Assembly (NCBI GenBank): GCA_024639965.1
Contig: JAHEGC010000001.1
Coordinates: 22,660 to 74,358, forward strand
DNA length: 51,699 bases
Origin: Micrococcales bacterium
GTDB taxonomy: Bacteria; Actinomycetota; Actinomycetes; Actinomycetales; Microbacteriaceae
Direction of reading: 5' to 3'
Numbering within the stretch: position 1 is the stretch's first letter; each line of letters starts with the position of its first letter. Both the position numbers and the translations under genes were made by a program. The notes under the pieces were generated by a model, which searched no databases, had not been told where the DNA came from, and saw only the letters and a list, made by a program, of their open reading frames with translations. Below, piece by piece: positions 1-9,350 of this stretch.

Positions 1-170
1 TTCGATCCCAGTATCGCCCACAAAAGAATGTTTCTGTCGAATACGTGACGACGATTGAGTCCGCAGGACTCCATCGCTGGTTCGATCCCAGTATCGCCCA
101 CCAAATCAATTGGCTGTCGAATACGTGACGACGATTGAGTCCGCAGGACTCCATCGCTGGTTCGATCCCG
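1..170 (+). repeat. 80-bp tandem repeat carrying tRNA 3' ends (about 2.5 copies)
   Basis: Positions 34-89 and 114-169 are identical over 56 bases, and 1-21 are identical to 81-101, so the period is exactly 80. Each unit has a near-perfect hairpin (52-76 and 132-156; about ten base pairs, one T-C mismatch, loop GCA) followed by a tRNA-like T-arm. In the middle copy, 76-103 reads as a full T-stem (GCTGG / CCAGT, G-T at the base), T-loop TTCGATC, acceptor strand ATCGCCC, discriminator A and encoded CCA. The first copy ends CAA instead of CCA, and the last copy diverges right after the T-loop. No matching 5' acceptor strand (GGGCGAT) lies inside the window, so no complete tRNA is present. The array may continue to the left of position 1. 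Confidence 0.85.
76..103 (+). other. tRNA 3'-end fragment (T-arm, acceptor strand, CCA), probably valine type
   Basis: The stem GCTGG/CCAGT, loop TTCGATC, acceptor strand ATCGCCC, discriminator A and CCA fit tRNA positions 49-76. The acceptor would pair with GGGCGAT, which I associate from memory with actinobacterial tRNA-Val; the identity is inference. The D-arm and 5' acceptor strand are missing, and the bases upstream form a stem with the wrong loop size for an anticodon arm, so this is a remnant or copied end and not a functional tRNA gene. Confidence 0.6.
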
Positions 171-189
171 CAAAGAATTCGCCGGTCGA

Positions 190-216
190 TAGACTGGGGC
201 TTCGCGTTCCAAGGAG
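190..216 (+). promoter_or_regulatory. Putative thrS -10 hexamer and Shine-Dalgarno site
   Basis: TAGACT at 190-195 fits the TANNNT form of actinobacterial -10 boxes. AAGGAG at 211-216 lies seven bases before the GTG at 224. No convincing -35 hexamer is visible. The Shine-Dalgarno site decides the thrS start; the longer in-frame reading from 110 would translate the tandem repeat. Confidence 0.4.
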
Positions 217-223
217 TTCATTC

Positions 224-2206
224 GTGTCCGAAGCCATCACGTTGTCCGAAGTGTCGGACGGGTTCGGGCTTTTCGCCGACAAGACGATTGTCGCGATGCG
301 CGTCAACGGCGAACTCCGCGATCTCGCCCACAAGGCACAGTCGGGCGATGTGGTCGAGGGCGTCCCGATTGACTCGGCGGACGGCCTCAATATTCTTCGC
401 CACTCCACGGCCCACGTGCTCGCCCAGGCAGTTCAGCGCGTCAACCCCGACGCGAAGCTCGGGATTGGACCACCCGTCACCGACGGCTTCTATTACGACT
501 TCGACGTCGAGAATCCGTTCACTCCGGAGGACCTCGCCGTTCTCGAAAAGGAGATGAACCGAATCGTGCAGTCGGGCCAACGTTTCATGCGCCGTGTGGT
601 GACGGACGATGAGGCTCGCGCGGAACTCGCCGCAGAGCCCTACAAACTCGAACTCATTGGGCTCAAGGGCGGCAACACTGGAGACGACAACGAAAACGTC
701 GAGGTGGGTGGCACCGAACTCACGATTTACGACAACGTCGATCCGAAGACGGGCGAGACCGTCTGGAAGGATCTCTGCCGGGGGCCTCACCTTCCCAACA
801 CCCGCATGATCGGTCAGGGGTACAAGCTGATGCGGGCGGCCGCGGCCTATTGGCGGGGTTCGGAGAAGAACCCGTCGCTGCAACGAATCTATGGAACGGG
901 CTGGCCGTCGAAGCAGGAGCTTCGCGATCACATCGAGCGTCTTGAGGAGGCGTCGAAGCGCGATCACCGCCGCCTCGGTGCCGAACTCGACCTGTTCTCG
1001 TTCCCGGACGAAATCGGTTCGGGCTTGGCCGTGTTCCACCCTAAGGGCGGAATCATTCGTCGCACGATGGAGGATTATTCGCGCGAACGCCACGAACACG
1101 CCGGGTATGAGTTTGTCTATTCGCCGCACATCACCAAGCAAAACCTGTTCGAGGTGAGCGGTCACCTCGGTTGGTACAAGGAGGGGATGTTCCCCCCGAT
1201 GCACCTCGATGAGGTTCGCAACGAGGCGGGTGAGATTACCCGTGCGGGTGTCGACTATTACCTCAAGCCGATGAATTGCCCGTTCCACATTCTCATTTAT
1301 CGCTCGCAGGGTCGGTCCTATCGCGATCTGCCGATGCGTCTCTTCGAATTCGGTGGGGTCTACCGTTACGAGAAGTCGGGCGTGGTCCACGGTCTCACCC
1401 GAGTCCGCGGAATGACGCAAGACGACGCTCACATCTTCACCACGCCCGAGAAGATGGAAGAGGAGCTCACGGGTGTACTCGACTTCGTTCTTTCGCTCTT
1501 GCGCGATTACGGCCTCAACGATTTCTACTTGGAGCTCTCGACTCGCGACGGTTCGGACAAATTCGTCGGGTCCGACGAACTCTGGAACACCGCGACGGCA
1601 ACGCTCGAGAAGGTCGCCAACGATTCGGGGCTCACACTGGTGCCCGACCCCGGTGGGGCCGCCTTCTACGGGCCGAAGATTTCCGTGCAGGCTCGAGACG
1701 CCATCGGTCGAACCTGGCAAATGTCAACGATTCAACTCGACTTCAATCTCCCCGAACGATTCGGCCTCGAGTACACCGCCTCGGACGGTTCCCGTCAGCG
1801 ACCGGTGATGATCCACCGAGCGCTCTTCGGGTCTGTCGAGCGTTTCTTCGGTGTTCTTCTCGAGCACTACGCGGGCGCATTCCCCGTTTGGCTCGCGCCC
1901 GTTCAAGCGGTGGCGGTTCCCGTGGCGGAGGAATACGCCGATTACCTCGCCCACGTCGTAAGCCAAATGAAAGCCGCGGGCATTCGTGCCGAACTAGACG
2001 CGTCGGATGACCGAATGCAAAAAAAGATTCGCAATCACACCTTGGCCAAGGTCCCCTTCATCGTTATCGCGGGGGAGGAAGATCGAGCGAACAATGCCGT
2101 CTCCTTCCGTTACCGAAACGGTGAACAAGAAAACGGAATTCCCCTGGCGCATGCCATCGATCGCATCGCTGAAGCGATTCGAAGCCGGTCGACGGATCTC
2201 GCGTGA
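224..2206 (+). CDS. thrS: Threonyl-tRNA synthetase
   Basis: Cytoplasmic class II synthetase that charges tRNA-Thr and clears mischarged Ser-tRNA. The 660 residues read, in order: TGS domain (about 1-60), editing domain with HSTAH and the CRGPH cysteine/histidine site, catalytic core with motif 2 ([12 protein letters not shown], then HGLTRVRGM) and motif 3 ([12 protein letters not shown]), and a C-terminal anticodon-binding domain. The start is GTG 224, because AAGGAG sits seven bases upstream and the protein then begins directly at the TGS domain; an in-frame TTG at 110 would add 38 residues encoded by the tandem repeat. Its stop overlaps the start of the HIT-family gene (GTGA), so the two are likely co-transcribed. 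Confidence 0.96.
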   Translation: MSEAITLSEVSDGFGLFADKTIVAMRVNGELRDLAHKAQSGDVVEGVPIDSADGLNILRHSTAHVLAQAVQRVNPDAKLGIGPPVTDGFYYDFDVENPFTPEDLAVLEKEMNRIVQSGQRFMRRVVTDDEARAELAAEPYKLELIGLKGGNTGDDNENVEVGGTELTIYDNVDPKTGETVWKDLCRGPHLPNTRMIGQGYKLMRAAAAYWRGSEKNPSLQRIYGTGWPSKQELRDHIERLEEASKRDHRRLGAELDLFSFPDEIGSGLAVFHPKGGIIRRTMEDYSRERHEHAGYEFVYSPHITKQNLFEVSGHLGWYKEGMFPPMHLDEVRNEAGEITRAGVDYYLKPMNCPFHILIYRSQGRSYRDLPMRLFEFGGVYRYEKSGVVHGLTRVRGMTQDDAHIFTTPEKMEEELTGVLDFVLSLLRDYGLNDFYLELSTRDGSDKFVGSDELWNTATATLEKVANDSGLTLVPDPGGAAFYGPKISVQARDAIGRTWQMSTIQLDFNLPERFGLEYTASDGSRQRPVMIHRALFGSVERFFGVLLEHYAGAFPVWLAPVQAVAVPVAEEYADYLAHVVSQMKAAGIRAELDASDDRMQKKIRNHTLAKVPFIVIAGEEDRANNAVSFRYRNGEQENGIPLAHAIDRIAEAIRSRSTDLA

Positions 2207-2736
2207 CGGAAGCGGAGTCGAGCGAACTGTTCGCGGGTGACCCCGACGGCATGGAGCGCTTATGGACTCCTCACCGCCTCGTGTATCTCAACAAGGAAGA
2301 CGGTCGGGTCGGTTGTCCGTTCTGCGCGGCGCTAGGTCGTAGTGACGAGGACGGCCTCGTCGTTCATCGGGGCGAGCACGCGTACGTGATCCTCAATCTC
2401 TATCCCTACAACTCGGGACACCTCATGGTTTGCCCCACTCGCCACGTCGCGACGTACGACCTCGCGACTCCAGAGGAGGTCGCGGAAATCGGTGCGCTGT
2501 CACAAATCGCAATGCGCGTTCTTCGTGACGCGACGGGGTGTGTAGGTTTCAATCTGGGAATGAACCAGGGCGAAGTGGCTGGGGCGGGTGTCGAAGATCA
2601 CCTGCATCAGCACATTGTTCCCCGCTGGAGCAATGACGCGAATTTCTTCCCCATCATCGCGAAAACCAAAGCGATGCCGAGACTTCTTGGGGAGATGCGC
2701 GAACTGCTGGCAAACCACTGGCCTGCTGAGTCGTAA
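2203..2736 (+). CDS. HIT-family nucleotide hydrolase/phosphorylase (Ap4A-type)
   Basis: Histidine-triad protein of 177 residues. The triad reads [10 protein letters not shown] near residue 128, preceded by the typical [14 protein letters not shown] strand; a CPFC pair near residue 38 may bind zinc. Relatives at the same locus in actinobacteria, such as mycobacterial Rv2613c, act on Ap4A, and aminoacyl-tRNA synthetases are a source of Ap4A, so coupling to thrS by a 4-base overlap (GTG at 2203) makes sense. The exact substrate is inference. The next gene is pdxS only 44 bases later; the phosphatidylinositol synthase, acyltransferase and mannosyltransferase genes usually found here are absent. 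Confidence 0.88.
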   Translation: MTEAESSELFAGDPDGMERLWTPHRLVYLNKEDGRVGCPFCAALGRSDEDGLVVHRGEHAYVILNLYPYNSGHLMVCPTRHVATYDLATPEEVAEIGALSQIAMRVLRDATGCVGFNLGMNQGEVAGAGVEDHLHQHIVPRWSNDANFFPIIAKTKAMPRLLGEMRELLANHWPAES

Positions 2737-2773
2737 ACTAGAGGAACTGCCCAATCGGGCTTTGTCAAGGAGA
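2734..2773 (+). promoter_or_regulatory. Putative pdxST -10 box and Shine-Dalgarno site
   Basis: TAAACT (2734-2739) starts with the TAA stop of the preceding gene. A small hairpin GCCC-AATC-GGGC follows at 2749-2760, then AAGGAGA at 2767-2773, seven bases before the pdxS ATG. No good -35 hexamer is visible at 16-18 bases. Confidence 0.35.
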
Positions 2774-2780
2774 GATAGTC

Positions 2781-3671
2781 ATGGCGGAAAAGACCGTCGG
2801 AACACCGCTCGTCAAGAGCGGACTTGCTGAAATGCTCAAGGGCGGCGTCATCATGGATGTCGTCACCGCGGATCAGGCGAAGATTGCCGAGGATGCGGGA
2901 GCGGTCGCTGTTATGGCGCTCGAGCGTGTCCCCGCCGACATCCGTTCACAGGGCGGCGTTGCGCGCATGAGTGACCCCGATCTCATCGACCAGATCATCG
3001 CGGCGGTGTCTATTCCCGTCATGGCGAAGGCGCGAATCGGCCACTTTGTCGAAGCGCAGGTCTTGCAGTCGCTCGGTGTTGACTACATCGACGAGTCCGA
3101 GGTTCTCTCGCCCGCCGATTATGTCAACCACATCGACAAGTGGCCCTTCACGGTGCCGTTCGTCTGTGGTGCAACCAACCTTGGTGAGGCGCTCCGCCGC
3201 ATCACTGAGGGTGCGGCGATGATCCGGTCCAAGGGCGAGGCCGGCACGGGTGACGTCTCCGAAGCCACCAAGCACATTCGCACCATCAAGGGCGAAATCG
3301 CGGCATTGTCGGCGAAGTCGGACGATGAGCTCTATGTCGCCGCGAAGGAACTTCAGGCACCTTACGAACTCGTTCGCCAGGTCGCCCGCGACAAGAAGCT
3401 TCCCGTGGTCCTGTTCGTCGCCGGTGGCGTTGCCACTCCGGCGGACGCGGCGATGATGATGCAGTTGGGTGCTGACGGAGTATTCGTGGGCTCGGGCATC
3501 TTCAAGTCGGGCAACCCCGAAGCGCGCGCGAAAGCCATAGTCCAGGCCACGACGGCGTACACCGATCCGGCGGTCATCGCTCAGGTCTCACGTGGTCTCG
3601 GTGAGGCGATGGTGGGTATCAACGTTTCCGACGTCCCCGCGCCGCACCGCCTCGCCGAACGTGGCTGGTAA
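2781..3671 (+). CDS. pdxS: Pyridoxal 5'-phosphate synthase, lyase subunit
   Basis: PdxS makes PLP from ribose 5-phosphate, glyceraldehyde 3-phosphate and ammonia; the ammonia comes from PdxT, with which it forms a 12+12 complex. The 296-residue (beta/alpha)8 barrel is full length. It shows the Schiff-base aspartate ([12 protein letters not shown]), the catalytic lysine in MAKARIGH, the second lysine in RSKGEAGTG, and the phosphate-binding loop [12 protein letters not shown]. Start ATG 2781 has a strong Shine-Dalgarno site. The pdxT start lies 11 bases inside its 3' end, so the two subunits should be translationally coupled. Confidence 0.97.
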   Translation: MAEKTVGTPLVKSGLAEMLKGGVIMDVVTADQAKIAEDAGAVAVMALERVPADIRSQGGVARMSDPDLIDQIIAAVSIPVMAKARIGHFVEAQVLQSLGVDYIDESEVLSPADYVNHIDKWPFTVPFVCGATNLGEALRRITEGAAMIRSKGEAGTGDVSEATKHIRTIKGEIAALSAKSDDELYVAAKELQAPYELVRQVARDKKLPVVLFVAGGVATPADAAMMMQLGADGVFVGSGIFKSGNPEARAKAIVQATTAYTDPAVIAQVSRGLGEAMVGINVSDVPAPHRLAERGW

Positions 3672-4263
3672 ACCGCCCGTAATCGGTGTCCTCGCCCTTC
3701 AGGGCGACGTTCGCGAACACGAGCAGGTTCTCGACGCTCTGGATGTTGCACATCGTCAGGTCCGTCTCGCGGGTGACCTCGACGGTCTCGACGGGCTCAT
3801 CATCCCTGGCGGTGAATCGAGCGTTATCGACAAGCTCTCGCGAATTTTCGATTCTCGCGATGCCGTCGTGTCCGCCATTCGGGGTGGCATGCCCGTGCTC
3901 GGTACGTGCGCCGGCCTCATCCTGCTCGCCGACACCCTGGTCGGAGCAATCGACGGCCAACAGACATTCGGCGGTTTGCCCGTCACCGTCGAACGCAACG
4001 CGTTCGGTGGACAGGTCGAATCTTTCGAGACGGTGATCGACATGCCGACCATTGGGGGCGAGCCCGTTGCTGCAGCGTTTATTCGAGCACCGATCATTCG
4101 CGATGCCGGAGGCGCCGACGTGCTCGCGACCCTGCCCAACGGAGACGTCGTCGGCGTGCGATTCGGGAACTGTGTGGGCATCTCCTTCCATCCCGAAGTA
4201 ATCGGGGAAACCCGCGTGCATCGTTGGTGGCTAGACGCGGTCGTGACGCCCGCGCAACGGTAA
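3661..4263 (+). CDS. pdxT: Pyridoxal 5'-phosphate synthase, glutaminase subunit
   Basis: Class I (triad) glutamine amidotransferase that supplies ammonia to PdxS. It has 200 residues from GTG 3661 (start [15 protein letters not shown]). Visible are the PGGESS loop, the nucleophile in GTCAGLILL and the histidine/glutamate pair in SFHPEV near the C-terminus. The GTG was chosen because the family begins right before the IGVLALQG strand; it overlaps pdxS by 11 bases. The open frame extends upstream but without homology there. Confidence 0.95.
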   Translation: MAGKPPVIGVLALQGDVREHEQVLDALDVAHRQVRLAGDLDGLDGLIIPGGESSVIDKLSRIFDSRDAVVSAIRGGMPVLGTCAGLILLADTLVGAIDGQQTFGGLPVTVERNAFGGQVESFETVIDMPTIGGEPVAAAFIRAPIIRDAGGADVLATLPNGDVVGVRFGNCVGISFHPEVIGETRVHRWWLDAVVTPAQR

Positions 4264-4266
4264 CCT
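4261..4266 (+). promoter_or_regulatory. Putative -10 box of the yebC gene
   Basis: TAACCT (TANNNT form) begins with the TAA stop of pdxT. The yebC ATG is 28 bases downstream with GAGG at 4285-4288. No clear -35 hexamer. Confidence 0.3.
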
Positions 4267-4294
4267 TGAACGCATCAGAAACGTGAGGTAGTAC

Positions 4295-5056
4295 ATGTCC
4301 GGACACTCCAAATGGGCGACAACCAAGCACAAGAAGGCCGCCATTGACGCGAAGCGCGCGAAGTCGTTCGCCAAGCTCATCAAGAACATCGAAGTCGCGG
4401 CGAAGACGGGGGGCGCCGATCTCTCGGGCAATCCGACCCTCGCGGACGCGATCTACAAAGCGAAAAAGACGAGCGTTCCCAACGACAATATTGACCGTGC
4501 CGTCAAGCGCGGAGCGGGACTTTCCGGTGAGTCCGTCGACTACATGACCATCATGTACGAAGGCTACGGAGCAAACGGCGTCGCGCTGCTCATCGAGTGT
4601 TTGACCGACAACAAGAACCGCGCGGCCGCCGAGGTGCGCACGGCGATGTCGCGTAACGGCGGCACGATGGCCGATCCCGGTTCCGTCGCCTACAACTTCA
4701 CGCGCAAGGGTGTGATCTCGATCACCAAGACGGACGGTGTCACGGAGGATGACATCCTTCTCGCAGTCCTCGACGCCGGCGCGGAAGAGGTCGTCGATCA
4801 GGGCGGTGGATTTGAGGTAATCACTGAGACAGCGAATTTGGTGCAGGCGCGCGTCGCACTCCAAGAGGCCGGGCTCGATTTTGACTCGGCGGAGGCCGCA
4901 TTCGTGCCCGCCATGTCGATTGACGTTGATGCGGCGACCGCGCGCAAGGTTTTCTCGCTCATCGACGCCCTCGAAGACCTAGACGATGTACAGAACATCT
5001 ATGCGAACTTCGCACTCTCTCCCGAGGTTCAGGCCGAACTCGAAGCCGACGAGTAA
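4295..5056 (+). CDS. yebC: YebC/PmpR family translation/regulatory protein
   Basis: A 253-residue protein with the family N-terminus [14 protein letters not shown] and the conserved [14 protein letters not shown] segment. Family members have been described as transcriptional regulators and, in other bacteria, as factors that help ribosomes through proline-rich stretches; which role applies here cannot be read from sequence. It directly precedes ruvC with no intergenic base, the usual bacterial yebC-ruvCAB arrangement. Start ATG 4295 with GAGG seven bases upstream. Confidence 0.95.
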   Translation: MSGHSKWATTKHKKAAIDAKRAKSFAKLIKNIEVAAKTGGADLSGNPTLADAIYKAKKTSVPNDNIDRAVKRGAGLSGESVDYMTIMYEGYGANGVALLIECLTDNKNRAAAEVRTAMSRNGGTMADPGSVAYNFTRKGVISITKTDGVTEDDILLAVLDAGAEEVVDQGGGFEVITETANLVQARVALQEAGLDFDSAEAAFVPAMSIDVDAATARKVFSLIDALEDLDDVQNIYANFALSPEVQAELEADE

Positions 5057-5602
5057 GTGACGCGAATCCTCGGAGTCGACCCCGGTCTCACCCGTTGCGG
5101 TGTCGGTGTCATCGACACGGGGAGGGGGCGCGACGTGCGCTTCGTCGCTGTTGACGTCGTTCGAAGCGACACAGGGGAGGCGCTAGAACACCGTTTGCGA
5201 ATAATTCGTGATGGGCTCGTCGAACTGGTCGATCGGTTGAAGCCGGACGTCCTCGCCATCGAGCGCGTCTTCGCACAACACAATGTCCGGTCAGTGATGG
5301 GCACCGCTCAGGTCGCGGGGCTGGCGCTTCTCATCGCGGCCGACCGTGGAATCCCTGTCACGCTTCACACTCCGAGTGAGGTGAAGGCGGCAGTCACGGG
5401 ATACGGGCGCGCCGACAAGAAGCAGGTGACGGCGATGGTGCAGCGCATCCTCACGCTCGATGCACCGCCCAAACCCGCCGATGCCGCGGACGCCCTGGCG
5501 CTGGCGATTTGTCACGCGTGGCGTGGGGGGGATTCTCCGTCAGGAGGCGAGACGCCCGCTCAGCGCGCGTGGCGCGACGCTCTCAACGGCTCGCGCTCGT
5601 AG
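5057..5602 (+). CDS. ruvC: Crossover junction endodeoxyribonuclease RuvC
   Basis: Holliday-junction resolvase, an RNase H-fold nuclease that cuts junctions bound by RuvAB. It has 181 residues from GTG 5057, immediately after the yebC stop. Acidic active-site residues are seen in [10 protein letters not shown] (first Asp), LAIERVF (Glu), and in the C-terminal helix ([13 protein letters not shown]). The last 25 residues are a variable extension. Confidence 0.96.
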   Translation: MTRILGVDPGLTRCGVGVIDTGRGRDVRFVAVDVVRSDTGEALEHRLRIIRDGLVELVDRLKPDVLAIERVFAQHNVRSVMGTAQVAGLALLIAADRGIPVTLHTPSEVKAAVTGYGRADKKQVTAMVQRILTLDAPPKPADAADALALAICHAWRGGDSPSGGETPAQRAWRDALNGSRS

Positions 5603-5605
5603 GCT
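5600..5605 (+). promoter_or_regulatory. Putative leaderless -10 box of ruvA
   Basis: TAGGCT starts with the ruvC stop TAG, and six bases separate it from the ruvA ATG at 5612. No Shine-Dalgarno site lies between, which fits a leaderless transcript. Coupling to ruvC translation is the alternative. Confidence 0.35.
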
Positions 5606-5611
5606 GACCTC

Positions 5612-6175
5612 ATGCTCGCAACCGTCCGTGGAACGGTGTCGTCGACGGGGTCGAACGATGCCGTCATCGATGTGCACGGTGTGGGGTTCCACCTCAACGT
5701 CTCCCGACACCTCGCGGCCTCTCTGCGCGTGGGTGCGGACGCGACGTTGCACACCGTTTTGATTCCGCGTGACGACGAATGGTTGCTGTACGGGTTCGCG
5801 ACCGCAGCCGACAAGTCGGTTTTCCAAACCTTGCGCGGGGTGACGGGGGTGGGTCCGCGCACGGCGTTGGCAATTCTCGAAACCATGTCGCTCGACGAGA
5901 TCGCGGAAGCGGTGGCGAGCGCCGATGATTCACGCTTCCGTTCGGTGCCCGGCATCGGCCAAAAGACCGCGTCGCTCATCATTGTCAGTCTGTCGGGCAA
6001 ACTCCCGCATTCCGGCGGCTCCGACACCTCCGCTCTCGTTGATGCGCTCGTCGGGCTCGGTTGGGCGGAGAGTGCCGCTCGAGATGTCGCGCGCGACGTG
6101 ATTCGGGAGCTTCCCGACTCCTCGGTGTCCGATCGAATTCGACGTGCTCTACAGGCCTTGGGAGGCACCGCGTGA
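5612..6175 (+). CDS. ruvA: Holliday junction branch migration protein RuvA
   Basis: Tetrameric junction-binding protein that loads the RuvB motor. The 187 residues cover the three family domains: an OB-fold (1-62), the two helix-hairpin-helix motifs of domain II ([14 protein letters not shown] and [14 protein letters not shown]), and the C-terminal three-helix domain that contacts RuvB ([13 protein letters not shown]). No Shine-Dalgarno site precedes ATG 5612; see the -10 hexamer six bases upstream. It overlaps ruvB by four bases. Confidence 0.96.
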   Translation: MLATVRGTVSSTGSNDAVIDVHGVGFHLNVSRHLAASLRVGADATLHTVLIPRDDEWLLYGFATAADKSVFQTLRGVTGVGPRTALAILETMSLDEIAEAVASADDSRFRSVPGIGQKTASLIIVSLSGKLPHSGGSDTSALVDALVGLGWAESAARDVARDVIRELPDSSVSDRIRRALQALGGTA

Positions 6176-7155
6176 CCGATCCCAATGACGAGGACATCGT
6201 CTTCGAGGGCGCACTGCGTCCCGATACCCTCGGAGAGTTCGTCGGCCAAGAGCGAATCCGCGCGCAACTTCAGATTTTGCTCGGAGCGGCCCGCAAGGAG
6301 TCGCGACAACCCGACCACATTTTGCTCGCGGGGCCACCCGGGCTCGGCAAAACGACTCTAGCGATGATTGTGGCGCACGAATCGGGGTCGCCCTTGCGGT
6401 TGTCCAGCGGTCCGACCATAACTCACACCGGCGATCTCGCGGCCCTACTCTCCGCGTTGTCGCCGGGTGACACGCTGTTCATCGACGAGATTCACCGCTT
6501 GCCGCGTGCGGTGGAAGAGATGTTGTATCTCGCGATGGAGGATTTCCGAATCGACATCATGGTGGGGAAGGGTCCGGGTGCGACCACCGTACCGCTCGAC
6601 ATCGCTCCCTTCACTCTCGTCGGTGCGACGACGCGCTCGGGAATGTTGCCCGCCCCACTGCGCGATCGTTTCGGGTTCACCGCACATCTCGAGTATTACG
6701 ACGCCTCCGAGATTGAACGTGTCGTGGAGCGCAGCGCCGGTTTGCTGGGCCTCGAACTGGATGGCGATGCGATCGTGGAACTCGCCCGTCGCTCGCGCGG
6801 GACCCCGCGTATCGCCAATCGCCTGTTGCGTCGGGTACGCGACTACCTCGTGGTTCACGAGCGAGGAGGATCCCACGACGCAATTCGGGCGGCACTCATG
6901 CTCTTCGATATCGATGAGCACGGGCTCGACCGGCTGGACCGTGCGGTGATGACCGCTCTTGTGGACCAATTTCGGGGCGGGCCTGCGGGTATCTCAACAC
7001 TCGCTTCCGCGGTAGGCGAGGAGAAAGACACGATCGAGTCGGTCGTCGAACCGTATCTCGTGCGCGTCGGCCTGATCGCGCGCACTCCCCGCGGAAGAAC
7101 CGCGACTCCCGCCGCGTGGCAGATGCTCGGAAGGGCTCAGCCCAGCGGTCTATGA
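6172..7155 (+). CDS. ruvB: Holliday junction branch migration helicase RuvB
   Basis: AAA+ motor that drives branch migration with RuvA. 327 residues from GTG 6172; GGAGG lies at 6161-6165 and the start overlaps the ruvA stop (GTGA). Visible are Walker [10 protein letters not shown], Walker [10 protein letters not shown], the sensor region [19 protein letters not shown] with the arginine finger, and a C-terminal winged helix ([17 protein letters not shown]). The open frame reaches upstream inside ruvA but homology starts only at about 6190. Confidence 0.97.
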   Translation: MTDPNDEDIVFEGALRPDTLGEFVGQERIRAQLQILLGAARKESRQPDHILLAGPPGLGKTTLAMIVAHESGSPLRLSSGPTITHTGDLAALLSALSPGDTLFIDEIHRLPRAVEEMLYLAMEDFRIDIMVGKGPGATTVPLDIAPFTLVGATTRSGMLPAPLRDRFGFTAHLEYYDASEIERVVERSAGLLGLELDGDAIVELARRSRGTPRIANRLLRRVRDYLVVHERGGSHDAIRAALMLFDIDEHGLDRLDRAVMTALVDQFRGGPAGISTLASAVGEEKDTIESVVEPYLVRVGLIARTPRGRTATPAAWQMLGRAQPSGL

Positions 7156-7197
7156 TGGGAGGGTTGTGTTCCCACCCAGAAAGGTCGGTCTCTGACC
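7151..7197 (+). promoter_or_regulatory. yajC leader with putative -10 box
   Basis: TATGAT at 7151-7156 overlaps the ruvB stop. AAAGG (7180-7184) is the likely ribosome binding site, at an unusually long distance from ATG 7198. GGTC (7183-7186) and GACC (7194-7197) can pair and would shorten that distance. No -35 hexamer is obvious. Confidence 0.3.
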
Positions 7198-7542
7198 ATG
7201 GATCCCATTCAACTTGGCATGATTGCCGTTCTCGTGCTCATGGTCGTCTTCATGTTCCGCAACTCGCGCAAGCAGAAGGCCGACCGCGAGGCGTTGCAGT
7301 CGAAAATCGTCAAAGGCGCGTCGATTATGACCACCTCGGGAGTTTTCGGCACCATCGTGTCGATGGATGACGTTGAAAACGAGGTTGTCATCGAGAGCGT
7401 CCCCGGAACCAAACTTCGTCTGCACCGCCAGGCTATTGCCAGCGTGGTCGAAAAGAAGTCCGCGACAAGTGCAACTCCCGCTTCGAAGCCGGCCGCAACG
7501 AAGGCCGCCGCGAAACCGGCGACGAAGCCCGCCGCCAAATAG
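7198..7542 (+). CDS. yajC: Preprotein translocase accessory subunit YajC
   Basis: Small single-span membrane protein of the SecDF-YajC complex. In 114 residues there is one N-terminal membrane helix (about residues 3-20) followed by basic RNSRKQK, then the small conserved domain (GVFGTIVSMDDVENEVVIE), and a low-complexity Ala/Lys/Pro tail after about residue 85 (repeated AAKPATKPAAK-like units). It precedes secD by 29 bases, the standard order. Confidence 0.93.
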   Translation: MDPIQLGMIAVLVLMVVFMFRNSRKQKADREALQSKIVKGASIMTTSGVFGTIVSMDDVENEVVIESVPGTKLRLHRQAIASVVEKKSATSATPASKPAATKAAAKPATKPAAK

Positions 7543-7571
7543 ATTCTGTAAGCCCCTAACGAAGGACCTCC

Positions 7572-9350
7572 GTGGCCACCTCGAGCACTTCCAGCCGCGC
7601 CATCCGGGCGCTTGTCTGGCTCCTCGTTCTTTTCGCGGCGTTTGGCGCACTCATCACGAGCGGAGCGCTGTGGAGCGGAGGCTCGTGGGCTCCTAAACTG
7701 GCGCTCGATCTCGAGGGTGGCACCCAGATTATTCTGGCTCCGCAAATTGCCGAGGGTACGCAGCTCACCACGGAAGAACTCACTCAAGCGGTCGGTATCA
7801 TTCGACAGCGCGTGGACGCCACGGGTGTAAGCGAAGCCGAAGTCAGCACTCAGGGCGGGTCGAACATCGTCGTCTCAATCCCGGGAACGCCCGATCAGGC
7901 AACACTCGATCGCATCCGTTCTTCGGCCAAGCTCGAGTTCCGGGCGGTTCTCATCACCGCCGCGACTGCCGAGTTGGACGCGGCCGCGAAATCCTACGAC
8001 GCGTCCCCCTCGTCGTCTGGCGGATCGAAGAAGCCCTCGGGTGGCAAGACCGCCGAAAACGCGACCATACCGGCCACCGCGGAAGAGGCGGCGAGCGGTC
8101 GGCCGCCGATTGGTTGGCCTTCTCCGACGGAAACTCCCGTTGACGGAAGCGATCTCAACTGGATCACCCCCGAGCTCTACCAGACGTATCTCCACAACTC
8201 GTGTGATGAACTCGATGCCGCGGGCGCGAACATCGCTGACCCAACCCAGCCGCTCGTGGTTTGTTCCGACGACCAGGTCGCGAAGTACATTCTCGGTCCG
8301 GTAGAGGTCGACGGTGCGATGGTCTCGAACGCACAGGGCGGCACGCTCTCCGGTGCCAACGGCGCCACGACGAACGAGTGGGCGGTCTACCTGACGTTCA
8401 ACGCGGAGGGAACCACTGCGTTCGCCGATGTGACGAGCCGCCTCACCACGCTTCAGGGGGCACGCAATCAGTTCGCGATCGTCCTTGACGGAAAGGTCAT
8501 CTCCGCTCCGCGAACCATGGCGGCCATTCCCGACGGTAAACCGCAGATTTCTGGTTCGTTCACTGAAACGTCGGCAAAGGCTCTCGCGGATCAGCTCAAG
8601 TTCGGTGCGCTGCCCATCGGTTTCGAAGTCCAGTCGAGCGACACGGTCACACCGACGCTCGGTGTGGCGCAACTCGAGAGCGGGCTGATCGCCGGCGCCA
8701 TCGGAATGCTGCTCGTCATCATCTACTCGGTCGTTCAATACCGCGCACTGTCGATCGTGACCATCTCCTCGCTGCTTGTCGCGTTCGGATTCACCTACCT
8801 CGTCATCACCTATCTGTCGCAGGCGAACGGTTATCGACTCTCGCTCGCGGGTGTCGCCGGACTCATCGTTTCCATCGGTATCACCGCCGACTCCTTCATC
8901 GTCTATTTCGAACGAATCCGTGACGAACTTCGCGAAGGTCGATCACTCACCTCCGCGATCGAGACGGGATGGTCGCGCGCGCAGCGAACAATCATCGTCT
9001 CCGACGTCGTCAACCTGCTCGCGGCGGTCATCCTCTTCGCACTTGCGGTCGGAAACGTGAGAGGGTTCGCGTTCACGCTCGGCGTCACGACGATTGTCGA
9101 CCTCGTCGTCGTCATGCTTTTCACTCACCCGCTACTCCAGCTCCTGTCGCGAATGCGGTTCTTCGCGTCGGGACACCCGGCGAGTGGGCTCAACCCCAAG
9201 GCGCTCGGTGCGGTCTATCGAGGTCGCGCGAAGTTCGTGGTGGACGAGCGCGTCCCCGCAGCGAAGCGCGGCAAGTCCTCCAAGGAAGCGCACAAGCGCC
9301 AAACCATCGCGGAACGTCGCGCGGCTGAAGCGAACGGAGGAGACCAATAA
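7572..9350 (+). CDS. secD: Protein translocase subunit SecD
   Basis: Membrane protein that uses the proton gradient to help pull exported proteins through SecYEG. It has 592 residues from GTG 7572, with GAAGGA at 7561-7566. There is one N-terminal membrane helix (about 9-31), a large extracytoplasmic domain (about 40-360) with a Ser/Gly-rich insertion near 135-160, and a C-terminal block of five helices (from about 370) with the family motif GIEF-like SecD/F core seen as AGLIVSIGITADSFIVYFERIRDE-type sequence. The basic tail RGKSSKEAHKRQ is cytoplasmic. Its TAA overlaps the secF ATG by one base. Confidence 0.95.
   Translation: MATSSTSSRAIRALVWLLVLFAAFGALITSGALWSGGSWAPKLALDLEGGTQIILAPQIAEGTQLTTEELTQAVGIIRQRVDATGVSEAEVSTQGGSNIVVSIPGTPDQATLDRIRSSAKLEFRAVLITAATAELDAAAKSYDASPSSSGGSKKPSGGKTAENATIPATAEEAASGRPPIGWPSPTETPVDGSDLNWITPELYQTYLHNSCDELDAAGANIADPTQPLVVCSDDQVAKYILGPVEVDGAMVSNAQGGTLSGANGATTNEWAVYLTFNAEGTTAFADVTSRLTTLQGARNQFAIVLDGKVISAPRTMAAIPDGKPQISGSFTETSAKALADQLKFGALPIGFEVQSSDTVTPTLGVAQLESGLIAGAIGMLLVIIYSVVQYRALSIVTISSLLVAFGFTYLVITYLSQANGYRLSLAGVAGLIVSIGITADSFIVYFERIRDELREGRSLTSAIETGWSRAQRTIIVSDVVNLLAAVILFALAVGNVRGFAFTLGVTTIVDLVVVMLFTHPLLQLLSRMRFFASGHPASGLNPKALGAVYRGRAKFVVDERVPAAKRGKSSKEAHKRQTIAERRAAEANGGDQ

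Noticed and set aside
34-104. A complete tRNA gene within the repeat unit
   Set aside because: No 5' acceptor strand matching ATCGCCC, no D-arm, and the hairpin loop has the wrong size for an anticodon loop.
1-170. CRISPR array
   Set aside because: The repeated part is 56 bases or more, with tRNA-derived sequence and only about two and a half units; no cas genes nearby.
110-223. N-terminal extension of ThrRS from TTG at 110
   Set aside because: It would translate the tandem repeat. The AAGGAG seven bases before GTG 224 and the domain boundary support the later start.
218-1720. 500-codon reverse-strand open frame opposite thrS
   Set aside because: Typical antisense shadow of a GC-rich gene; the protein has no recognisable motif and thrS is unambiguous.
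7497-7539. Possible foreign or repeat DNA in the Ala/Lys/Pro tail of yajC
   Set aside because: Low-complexity C-terminal tails are normal in actinobacterial YajC.
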